Assembly (NCBI GenBank): GCA_002491565.1
Contig: DKWE01000047.1
Location: 535 to 12,045, forward strand
DNA length: 11,511 nucleotides
From: Lachnospiraceae bacterium UBA7160
GTDB taxonomy: Bacteria; Bacillota; Clostridia; Lachnospirales; Lachnospiraceae
Direction: 5' to 3'
A program made the translations under genes and the position numbers. Shown here piece after piece: positions 6,393 to 11,511 of the stretch; position 1 is the first letter of the stretch; every line of letters begins with the position of its first letter. The notes beneath the pieces were generated by a model. That model made no database searches and was not told the origin of the DNA. It was given only the letters and a program-made list of their open reading frames with translations.

Positions 6393-6473
6393 ATGCAGAA
6401 ATGGAAACAATATATGCTCAGGGTGTTGTCCGCTATAAAAAGCAGCAGGATCCAATACAGGAAAATTTTATAA
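6393..6473 (+). CDS. Possible 26-residue cationic peptide ORF at operon end
   Basis: ATG lies 22 bases after the nucleotidyltransferase stop. The product starts MQKWKQYMLRVLSAIKSS and ends RIQYRKIL. It is strongly basic (Lys and Arg) with a helix-like hydrophobic pattern. It ends just before the terminator stem at 6481. The Shine-Dalgarno signal is weak: GGAAAG abuts the start. It could be a secreted or precursor peptide of the cassette or chance. A second overlapping frame, an ATG at 6401 to TGA 6506-6508 (35 codons, starting METIYAQGVVRYKK), has better spacing to GGAAAG but runs into the terminator hairpin. Neither has a recognised family. Confidence 0.2.
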   Translation: MQKWKQYMLRVLSAIKSSRIQYRKIL

Positions 6474-6480
6474 TCTCCGT

Positions 6481-6537
6481 GCAGCCGGTGGTCAGAAGGA
6501 TTGTTTGATTCTTCTTACAACTGGCTGCGTTTTATTT
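6481..6537 (+). terminator. Rho-independent terminator after the peptide-cassette operon
   Basis: An 18-base arm (6481-6498, starting GCAGCC) pairs with 6511-6528 (ending GGCTGC) with fifteen Watson-Crick pairs, one G-U pair and two mismatches around a 12-base loop. The stem is followed by GTTTTATTT. Orientation and position, 110 bases after the nucleotidyltransferase stop, fit the end of the five-gene operon. Confidence 0.75.
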
Positions 6538-6595
6538 CTATGCCAGAGACTGGAGTCTGTTGTTTCGCGCCGCCTATGTCTATGCCAGAGACTGG
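6537..6595. repeat. 17-bp direct repeat in a REP-like intergenic segment
   Basis: TCTATGCCAGAGACTGG occurs at 6537-6553 and again at 6579-6595, a 42-base period. Each copy contains the near-palindrome CCAGAGACTGG. The second copy runs into GGGGACATACTTCTCGTC and then CCGGGTTGCCCG, a short hairpin. This layout resembles repetitive extragenic elements left by RAYT/IS200-like or other small insertion elements in Clostridia (inference). Apart from this, I see no gene between 6538 and 6671. Confidence 0.6.
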
Positions 6596-6671
6596 GGACA
6601 TACTTCTCGTCCGGGTTGCCCGAACTGTGACGCCAGGAGCTATAAAGGTCAGTTCCATATCGCATATTTTC

Positions 6672-6700
6672 TTGACAAACACTTTTTTTAGACTTATACT
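6672..6700 (+). promoter_or_regulatory. Sigma-70-type promoter for the GntR-ABC operon
   Basis: TTGACA (6672-6677) and TATACT (6695-6700) are separated by 17 bases and lie about 50 bases before the GntR start codon. This is a near-consensus vegetative promoter. Confidence 0.8.
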
Positions 6701-6722
6701 GTTATACATAAGTTAAACAGTA
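6697..6722. promoter_or_regulatory. Candidate autoregulatory operator overlapping the -10 box
   Basis: TACTGTT (6697-6703) and AACAGTA (6716-6722) are perfect inverted half-sites with a 12-base centre. They begin inside the -10 element and cover the likely transcription start. YtrA-type GntR repressors commonly bind such a dyad at their own promoter, so self-repression of the gene downstream is inferred. Confidence 0.5.
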
Positions 6723-6751
6723 GTACACCCGCAGAGAGGGGGAGGAGGAGC

Positions 6752-7096
6752 TTGGAGTTTCAGAATGATCAGCCGATTTATATACAGATTGCAAATGTGA
6801 TTAAGGAGCAGATCGCGCGCGGTGAGCTGCAGGCTGGCGAGAAGCTGCGGTCGGTGCGGGAATATTCGGTGCAGTTTGAGGTGTCGGCGCTGACGGTGCA
6901 GCGAACGATGGAGTATTTGGCGAAGGAGGGGCTTGTGACACCCAGGAAGGGGATCGGGAGCTTTGTGAGGGAGGACTGCGTGCAGGATCTGCAGACCGCC
7001 CTGATCCGGGAGCAGGCACAGGAGTTCGTGCGGAAGATGAAAAGCTGCGGGCTTAGTGGGCAGGAGATCCGGGAGCTGGTGGAGGAGATGCTGTGA
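6752..7096 (+). CDS. GntR-family transcriptional regulator, YtrA subfamily
   Basis: The protein has 114 residues. It starts at a TTG that follows GGAGGAGGAG (6740-6749). Residues 1-72 are a typical GntR winged helix-turn-helix: QPIYIQIANVIKEQI, then LQAGEKLRSVREYSVQFEVS and ALTVQRTMEYLAKEGLV, with a wing GIGSFV. The remaining short helical tail (about 40 residues, no effector-binding domain) is the mark of the YtrA subfamily. These repressors usually control an adjacent ABC transporter that responds to cell-wall antibiotics or membrane stress. The ABC genes downstream and the dyad over its promoter fit this. The ligand or inducer is unknown. Confidence 0.85.
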   Translation: MEFQNDQPIYIQIANVIKEQIARGELQAGEKLRSVREYSVQFEVSALTVQRTMEYLAKEGLVTPRKGIGSFVREDCVQDLQTALIREQAQEFVRKMKSCGLSGQEIRELVEEML

Positions 7097-7356
7097 AATT
7101 GGAAAGTGCAGAACTATTTGTGTGTCTTCACACGGATAAATGTACTGCTCAGAAAAAATAAATGCAGCGCGCACTGCAGCCGGCGGATAGATTTGCAGGC
7201 GCAAAGTATCCATGCGAGCTGACTGGTACGCCGGTTGGAGCAGAAGTCAAACATAAAACATCAAGAACAGAGGACACCCGTTCTAATAGACAAGAGAAGG
7301 ACCGTCTGCAGTTAGTCTGGCTGGGTGTTGGAAATGAGCGGGGAGGAGGAATTGTT
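7097..7356 (+). other. 260-bp gap between the GntR and ABC ATPase genes
   Basis: No gene is convincing here. The reading frame of the ABC ATPase stays open upstream to 7162, but that extension has no family resemblance and the conserved protein start is at 7357. Short hairpins are present, for example GTGTG (7120-7124) with CACAC (7129-7133). No good promoter or terminator is visible. In most YtrA operons these genes are nearly contiguous, so the insert is unusual. Confidence 0.5.
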
Positions 7357-8040
7357 TTGCAGGAATATTTACTGGAATTAGAAAATGTATCGAAGGGGCA
7401 TCACGGAGTCCCGGTGCTGCGTCATGTGAATCTGCGCATTGAAGCCGGCCGGATGATTGGGCTGGCAGGGGACAACGGACTTGGAAAGACGACACTGCTG
7501 CGGCTGATGACCGGGATCTGGAGGCCGGACGGAGGCAGCATTAAAAGGGGCGCGGGACGGATGGTCTGTGTGCCTTCCGCGGAGGAATTTGAGCCATGGA
7601 TGCGCGTCCGGGATGCTGTTCGCTTCTATCGGACATACTATGACTGTTTTTCCAGCGAGAAGGCCAGAGGGCTGCTTGCGGATTCCGGACTGTCTGAAAA
7701 TGATAGGATTTATCAGCTTTCGAAGGGTCAGCAGGAGCGGCTGTTCCTGATCCTGACCATTAGCCAGGATGCACAGCTGTATCTGATGGATGAACCCTTA
7801 AGCGGAATCGATCCGTATTTCAAGCAGAATATCCGCCAATTTCTGCTGAAAAATCTGCCGGAGGGTGCGACCGTCATCATGGCGACGCACCTGCTGCGCG
7901 AGTTGGAGCAGCTCTTTGACGAGATGATCTTCGTGACGGAAGCGGGGGTCAGACAGATGGAATCGGATGAGATCCGGCAGAAGTATGGCAAATCTATTGA
8001 GCAGTATTATCTGGAGGTGATTGAACGTGGGAAAAAATAG
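7357..8040 (+). CDS. ABC transporter ATP-binding protein
   Basis: The chosen TTG start follows GGGGAGGAGGA (7340-7350) by six bases and gives 227 residues beginning MQEYLLELENVSKG, the normal start of the fold. A longer open frame exists but is not supported. Motifs are Walker A GDNGLGKT (38-45), signature LSKGQ (121-125), Walker B LYLMDEP (Asp145, Glu146), D-loop SGID and H-loop ATH (His178). The canonical Q-loop Gln is not evident: the region reads VCVPSAEEFEPW. The protein is probably the cytoplasmic ATPase of a two-gene transporter with the overlapping permease, of the kind controlled by YtrA regulators. Whether it exports a toxic peptide or lipid is unknown. Confidence 0.88.
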   Translation: MQEYLLELENVSKGHHGVPVLRHVNLRIEAGRMIGLAGDNGLGKTTLLRLMTGIWRPDGGSIKRGAGRMVCVPSAEEFEPWMRVRDAVRFYRTYYDCFSSEKARGLLADSGLSENDRIYQLSKGQQERLFLILTISQDAQLYLMDEPLSGIDPYFKQNIRQFLLKNLPEGATVIMATHLLRELEQLFDEMIFVTEAGVRQMESDEIRQKYGKSIEQYYLEVIERGKK

Positions 8041-8758
8041 AACGATCTGGAACAAACTGGGCGGCGCTGTTTTTTGGGAATGCCAGAAACGGTACTACGC
8101 GCTGCGGTATCCGGCGGCGGTTTATATAGCCACGGTGCTGATGATCTGCGCACTGCCGCAGAAGCTCTGCCGGTTCCTGGATGAGAAGGTAAACTTTCTT
8201 GTCATGCTGGTCAATCTGGTATTGGGGCTGACCATCATGTTTTCGTTTGGAATTTTGCCCTATTCCACCATGTCGGCCCCCTATGGAAAAGAGGAATATC
8301 AGAAGGAGCAGCTTGGAGACATCTCCATACCGGTGCGGCTGTTTGCCCGTACCCTGGCAAATCTCATGCAGTGTGCGCTGATTCTGGCGGGAGCAAACCT
8401 GGGAACATGGGGAATGGATAAATTTGCGGATGCAACGCACTCCTATTTTGTGTTTTCGCTTACGAGGACTGCGTGGGAAAGTCTTTTGGTTTATGGGCTT
8501 TTGAATCCACTGGTCTATCTCGCAGTCTTTTTGCGCAAGTACCTGAGGGTTCAGAGCTGCTGCTATGTGTCTTCTTATATTATTTCTTCTCTGATAACGG
8601 GCTTGGTTGTCACGAATCTGGACAGCAATCTCGAGAGCCTGATGCGTGTTCATCCAGCCCTGTGGAGCGGAGTACCCGTGGTGCTGTGGGCGTTGGTGAT
8701 ACTGCTCGCAAGCGGGCTGAGCTTCTGGCTGTGCTGCAGGACGGAGAAGCGGATGTAG
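8027..8758 (+). CDS. ABC transporter permease, about six membrane spans
   Basis: GGAGGTGA (8013-8020) is optimally spaced before the GTG at 8027, giving 243 residues. A TTG at 8021 is closer than ideal. The start lies inside the ATPase gene, so the two are translationally coupled. Hydrophobic segments lie at roughly YPAAVYIATVLMIC, FLVMLVNLVLGLTIMFSFG, ANLMQCALILAGANLG, ESLLVYGLLNPLVYLAVF, CCYVSSYIISSLITGLVV and VPVVLWALVILLASGLSFWL. This is the architecture of an ABC-2-like permease. Sequence alone does not give the substrate. Confidence 0.75.
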   Translation: MGKNRTIWNKLGGAVFWECQKRYYALRYPAAVYIATVLMICALPQKLCRFLDEKVNFLVMLVNLVLGLTIMFSFGILPYSTMSAPYGKEEYQKEQLGDISIPVRLFARTLANLMQCALILAGANLGTWGMDKFADATHSYFVFSLTRTAWESLLVYGLLNPLVYLAVFLRKYLRVQSCCYVSSYIISSLITGLVVTNLDSNLESLMRVHPALWSGVPVVLWALVILLASGLSFWLCCRTEKRM

Positions 8759-8779
8759 ACGATGTCAGCAGCCGGAATT

Positions 8780-10123
8780 TTATGCAGTTTTCTGTGCGGA
8801 ATGATTCCTCTGCCGCAGCATTGTAATGATCCCGACTGCATCCGCGAGCGCCCATCCGATCGGGATGGCGCACCAGATGCCGGTCACGCCGATGGAAGGG
8901 ATTGGGGCGGTCAGGTAAGCGAGAAGGACACGCGTGCCGAGCGAGAGAATCGTGAGTACGAGCGACATTTCCGGCTGGCCGATGCCGCGATAGTAGCCGT
9001 AGAGCAGGAATAAAATGCCGATGCCGCAGTAGCAGGCGCCCTCGATGCGCAGATAGCCTGCGCCGATGGCGATAATTCTGACCTCAGAGGCGTGGACAAA
9101 AATCTGCATCAAAAGCGGCGCCAGAACAAATACCAGCGCGGATATGGCAAGACAGAACAGACAGGAGACGCGAAATGCGCTTTTGGTTCCTGCTTTGACC
9201 CGGTCGTTTTTTGCTGCGCCGTGATTCTGGGAGATAAAGAGAGAGAATGCATTTCCAAATTCCTGTGCGGGCATATAAGCGAACGAATCGATCTTGACCG
9301 CAGCGGCAAAAGCTGCCATGACCGCCGGGCCAAAGCTGTTGACGAGTCCCTGGATCATCAGGATGCCGAAATTCATGACGGATTGCTGGATGCAGGCGGC
9401 GAAGGAAAAGCGCACGACCTCCGCGACGGCCTGCTTTTGAAAGCTGGCGTGGCGGAGGCTGGGGCGCAGATTCGGCTCACGAAGCAGTGTGTACAGGCTG
9501 ATGCCGAGTCCGGAAAGCGCCTGCGAGAGTACGGTAGCAGCGGCCGCGCCTGCAATCCCGAGGTGAAAGGACAGGACAAAGAGCAGATCCAGCACAATAT
9601 TGAGCGCCGCAGCGATCCCGAGGAACCACAGCGGCGTCACAGAATTACCGACTGCGCGCAGCAGGAAGGAAAAATAATTGTAGAGAAATACGAACGGGAC
9701 CCCGAGAAAGATGACAGTGACATAGCTGCGCATCATCGCGTACAGGGAATCCGGTGTCTGAAGCAGATGCAGAATCGGGTCCGTTCCGGCGAAGGAGACC
9801 AGAGTGAGCAGCGCCGTCACGCTCCCGATAAAAAGAAAGGAGAGCAGAATGCTGTTTTTCATCTGCGCTTCTTCTTTTTTACCGTAATAGAAAGAAAAGA
9901 CGGATGCGCTCCCCATGCAAAGCCCGATGAGCACCGAGGTCAGAAACGTCATGAGCGTATAGGCAGAGCCAACCGCTGCCAGCGCATCGGATCCGATAAA
10001 TTGCCCGACAATCCAGGTATCCGCGATATTGTAGCACTGCTGCAGCAGGTTCCCGAGAATCATCGGTCCTGCGAACATCAGCATTGTTTTTGTTACATTT
10101 CCCTGCGTTAAATCCTTTTGCAT
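8780..10123 (-). CDS. MATE-family multidrug efflux transporter
   Basis: From the ATG at 10121-10123 (TAGGGAT upstream) the protein has 447 residues, the usual MATE length. The open frame extends 23 codons further but that part lacks family character. The N-terminus MQKDLTQGNVTKTMLMFAGP, then NLLQQCYNIADTWIVGQF and SDALAAVGSAYT, is the classic MATE start. The motif YYGKKEEAQM and the second-half counterpart around ISQNHGAAKNDRVKAG are both present. About twelve hydrophobic segments are visible. MATE proteins export cationic drugs or metabolites in exchange for Na+ or H+. The gene ends 21 bases from the convergent permease gene and lies downstream of the SH3-repeat gene on the same strand, about 90 bases away. 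Confidence 0.92.
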   Translation of the reverse strand: MQKDLTQGNVTKTMLMFAGPMILGNLLQQCYNIADTWIVGQFIGSDALAAVGSAYTLMTFLTSVLIGLCMGSASVFSFYYGKKEEAQMKNSILLSFLFIGSVTALLTLVSFAGTDPILHLLQTPDSLYAMMRSYVTVIFLGVPFVFLYNYFSFLLRAVGNSVTPLWFLGIAAALNIVLDLLFVLSFHLGIAGAAAATVLSQALSGLGISLYTLLREPNLRPSLRHASFQKQAVAEVVRFSFAACIQQSVMNFGILMIQGLVNSFGPAVMAAFAAAVKIDSFAYMPAQEFGNAFSLFISQNHGAAKNDRVKAGTKSAFRVSCLFCLAISALVFVLAPLLMQIFVHASEVRIIAIGAGYLRIEGACYCGIGILFLLYGYYRGIGQPEMSLVLTILSLGTRVLLAYLTAPIPSIGVTGIWCAIPIGWALADAVGIITMLRQRNHSAQKTA

Positions 10124-10142
10124 ATCCCTAAATCCTTTTCGT

Positions 10143-10206
10143 GATACCGGGAGTATGGCAGGACAAATTAAGAACGCTCTGCCTGGCGCCATGGGACCCC
10201 GGTATC
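10143..10206. repeat. 64-bp palindromic element between SH3-repeat and MATE genes
   Basis: GATACCGGG (10143-10151) and CCCGGTATC (10198-10206) are perfect inverted arms. Inside, ATGGC (10155-10159) pairs with GCCAT (10188-10192), and AGG (10160-10162) with CCT (10182-10184) past a small bulge. The potential hairpin fills the gap just after the SH3-gene stop. On the plus strand it is followed by TTTTATTA, but on the minus strand, the direction of the flanking genes, no T-run follows. It may be a processing site, an attenuating hairpin or a small MITE-like element. Confidence 0.55.
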
Positions 10207-10211
10207 TTTTA

Positions 10212-11189
10212 TTACTTCAGGTATTTTTTATTTACGTATCCGTATTTATTAAGCTTTTTGGAGTAGACATACCAGTAGGCGGAATCTGAAGTGTCGATGA
10301 CCTCGACAGTATCCCCGGTGTACAGCTTTCCGATCTCATTTGCATAATCGTAGGCCTTTTCCGTGCGGAGCGCGAGATAGCCGCTTGCAACGGAGACAGT
10401 CCGTACCGGGTACAATGTGGCGAGATAATCATGATTGACATAGCCATACCGGTCATACTTTGGCGAATACACATACCAGTAGGTCGTGTTTGGATCGTCG
10501 ATAATCTGGACAGTGTCCCCGGTATACAGCTTTCCGATCTCATTGCGGCTGTCAAAACTCTGTGCCGTGCGGAGCGCCAGATATCCGCTGCTCACCTGCA
10601 CAAGCCTTGTTTCGTAATAATCTGCGTCCAGGCTTCCATACAGATAGTGGTGATTCACGTACCCATACTGATCCAATGTGGGCGCGTACACATACCAGTA
10701 AGTGCCGTCGTCAGAATCTACGAGTTCTACGATGTCCTCATCCTGCAGCTTTCCGATCTCGTTGGACGCGTCAAAAGCCCTTTCCGTGCGGAGCGCCAGG
10801 TATCCGCAGCTTACATGAACCACAAACTCATCCTCAGCCAGCTCAGGACCCGACTCGTACCAGTAAAGATAATCACAGTTGACGTAGCCATATTCGCCGT
10901 ATTTCGGGGAATAGACGTACCAATACTGATCGCCGCTGTATTCGATGACCTGTACCATGTCTCCGCTGTACAGCTTTCCGATCTCGTTGCGGCTGTCATA
11001 GCTTGGATCTGTGCGGAGCGCCAGATAGCCGGAATCGACCGATACGGTATACGTATTGTAGACGGTGCTGTCAGCCTTTGCGTCAAAGGATGTCCCGGGC
11101 AGCAGCAGCCAGCACACCAGCGCTGCCAGCAGCCCCAGGCTCCAGAACCTGTAGGGGAAAGAGTTCAGCTTTGTCTTTGTGTTACTCAT
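10212..11189 (-). CDS. Secreted protein of four tandem SH3b domains
   Basis: The protein has 325 residues. ATG follows GGAGGG six bases upstream. Residues 1-39 are a signal peptide (basic start, hydrophobic LGLLAALVCWLLLPG, likely cleavage after AKA). The rest is four bacterial SH3 (SH3b) units at about 47-108, 121-183, 194-256 and 262-324, each with SGYLALRT (CGYLALRT in the second), NEIGKL, YWYVYS/A and YGYVN..YL. The GYLALRT motif starts at residues 54, 129, 202 and 270. SH3b repeats usually target proteins to cell-wall peptidoglycan. No catalytic domain (amidase, NlpC/P60) or anchoring motif is present, so it is probably a wall-binding accessory or structural protein (inference). It has its own promoter and could be transcribed with the MATE gene downstream. 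Confidence 0.88.
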   Translation of the reverse strand: MSNTKTKLNSFPYRFWSLGLLAALVCWLLLPGTSFDAKADSTVYNTYTVSVDSGYLALRTDPSYDSRNEIGKLYSGDMVQVIEYSGDQYWYVYSPKYGEYGYVNCDYLYWYESGPELAEDEFVVHVSCGYLALRTERAFDASNEIGKLQDEDIVELVDSDDGTYWYVYAPTLDQYGYVNHHYLYGSLDADYYETRLVQVSSGYLALRTAQSFDSRNEIGKLYTGDTVQIIDDPNTTYWYVYSPKYDRYGYVNHDYLATLYPVRTVSVASGYLALRTEKAYDYANEIGKLYTGDTVEVIDTSDSAYWYVYSKKLNKYGYVNKKYLK

Positions 11190-11251
11190 AAAAGTCCCTC
11201 CTTTAGTTTGCTGCTATGAAGTTTTGTGATACGTGATATGTTCTTTGAATC

Positions 11252-11280
11252 ATTATAGCGGAACAAATGGCAGATGACAA
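11252..11280 (-). promoter_or_regulatory. Sigma-70-type promoter for the SH3-repeat gene
   Basis: On the minus strand TTGTCA (11275-11280) and TATAAT (11252-11257) are separated by 17 bases and lie about 60 bases upstream of the start codon. Confidence 0.75.
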
Positions 11281-11389
11281 GAAAGGTTTTCCTAAGATTT
11301 CCCAGTCTGCCGGCCGGACCTTAGAGCCATACTCCTCGTTCGGGATGCGTGAATAGTAATGCAGTCTGGAAAAAGATGTTAAAGTTGTA

Positions 11390-11428
11390 GAAAAAGAGCT
11401 TGTCTTTTTCGGATAACTGTGCTAGTAT
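11390..11428 (+). promoter_or_regulatory. Promoter for the last gene, with overlapping 8-bp inverted repeat
   Basis: TTGTCT (11400-11405) and TAGTAT (11423-11428) have a 17-base spacer, about 72 bases before the final start codon. GAAAAAGA (11390-11397) and TCTTTTTC (11403-11410) form an inverted repeat with a five-base centre across the -35 box, which could be an operator or simply an A/T-rich coincidence. Nothing else is seen between 11281 and 11390. Confidence 0.55.
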
Positions 11429-11500
11429 AAGACTCTGTGATATATTTATCCTTGCTCCTTTTTAGGAAAGGGGCCAGAGACCATAAGGAGGTGCGAAAGC

Positions 11501-11511
11501 ATGAACAAGTA
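11501..11511 (+). CDS. rpsF: Start of a gene, probably ribosomal protein S6 (cut by window end)
   Basis: Only MNK plus two bases (TA, so Tyr unless a stop) are visible. AAGGAGGTG (11485-11493) is an excellent ribosome binding site. MNKY is the usual start of S6 in Lachnospiraceae, and the separate promoter and leader fit the rpsF-ssb-rpsR operon, but so few codons make this a guess. Confidence 0.4.

Noticed and set aside
8759..8779. Bidirectional terminator between the convergent permease and MATE genes
   Set aside because: The gap is 21 bases and holds no hairpin with T-run.
9092..10111. Long plus-strand open frame of 339 codons
   Set aside because: It lies exactly antisense to the MATE gene, is extremely rich in charged residues as expected from the complement of a membrane protein, and shows no family motif.
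10431..11219. Plus-strand open frame of 262 codons with internal repeats
   Set aside because: Its repeats are the complement of the SH3b units; no ribosome binding site or family motif.
11429..11500. S6:S18-binding leader motif before the putative rpsF
   Set aside because: I could not find the expected CCG-containing bulged hairpin; only a weak CCT/AGG stem is visible.

Overview
The window looks like a chromosomal segment from a gut-type Clostridia, most likely Lachnospiraceae. The evidence is strong GGAGG-type ribosome binding sites, frequent TTG and GTG starts, the gene families present, and a final start codon with the residues MNKY, as in clostridial ribosomal protein S6. No taxonomic marker is complete, so this is an inference.

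Layout. (1) 55-1109: a secreted, BspA-LRR-like surface protein with a repetitive stalk and C-terminal membrane anchor, overlapped by a small membrane-protein reading frame broken by an in-frame TGA. (2) About 1110-1800: a mobile-element graveyard on the minus strand. It holds the first 30 or so codons of a tyrosine recombinase with an intact ribosome binding site, and an IS1380-like transposase fragment with a catalytic Asp replaced, plus inverted repeats. (3) 1816-6370: a tightly packed plus-strand operon of five genes: HPr-kinase-like kinase, PqqD-like peptide chaperone, S26 signal-peptidase-like protease, ABC exporter and nucleotidyltransferase. It ends in a strong terminator at 6481-6537. 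(4) 6672-8758: a GntR/YtrA-type repressor with its own promoter and dyad operator, followed by an ABC ATPase and its permease. (5) 8780-11189, minus strand: a four-repeat SH3b secreted protein with a clear promoter, and downstream of it a MATE-family efflux protein. (6) 11400-11511: promoter, leader and first codons of a plus-strand gene, probably rpsF.

The most interesting part is the five-gene operon. Kinase, PqqD/RRE, nucleotidyltransferase and ABC exporter are the accessory set known from kinase-bearing lasso-peptide clusters of the paeninodin type. Here no lasso cyclase, no transglutaminase-type B2 protease and no obvious precursor are visible, and an S26-type protease takes the protease slot. 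It may be an orphan tailoring/export cassette or an undescribed RiPP-like system whose precursor is a very short ORF or lies elsewhere. Two of its proteins, the kinase (C-terminus) and the nucleotidyltransferase (N-terminus), carry in-frame 36-bp (12-residue) tandem expansions.
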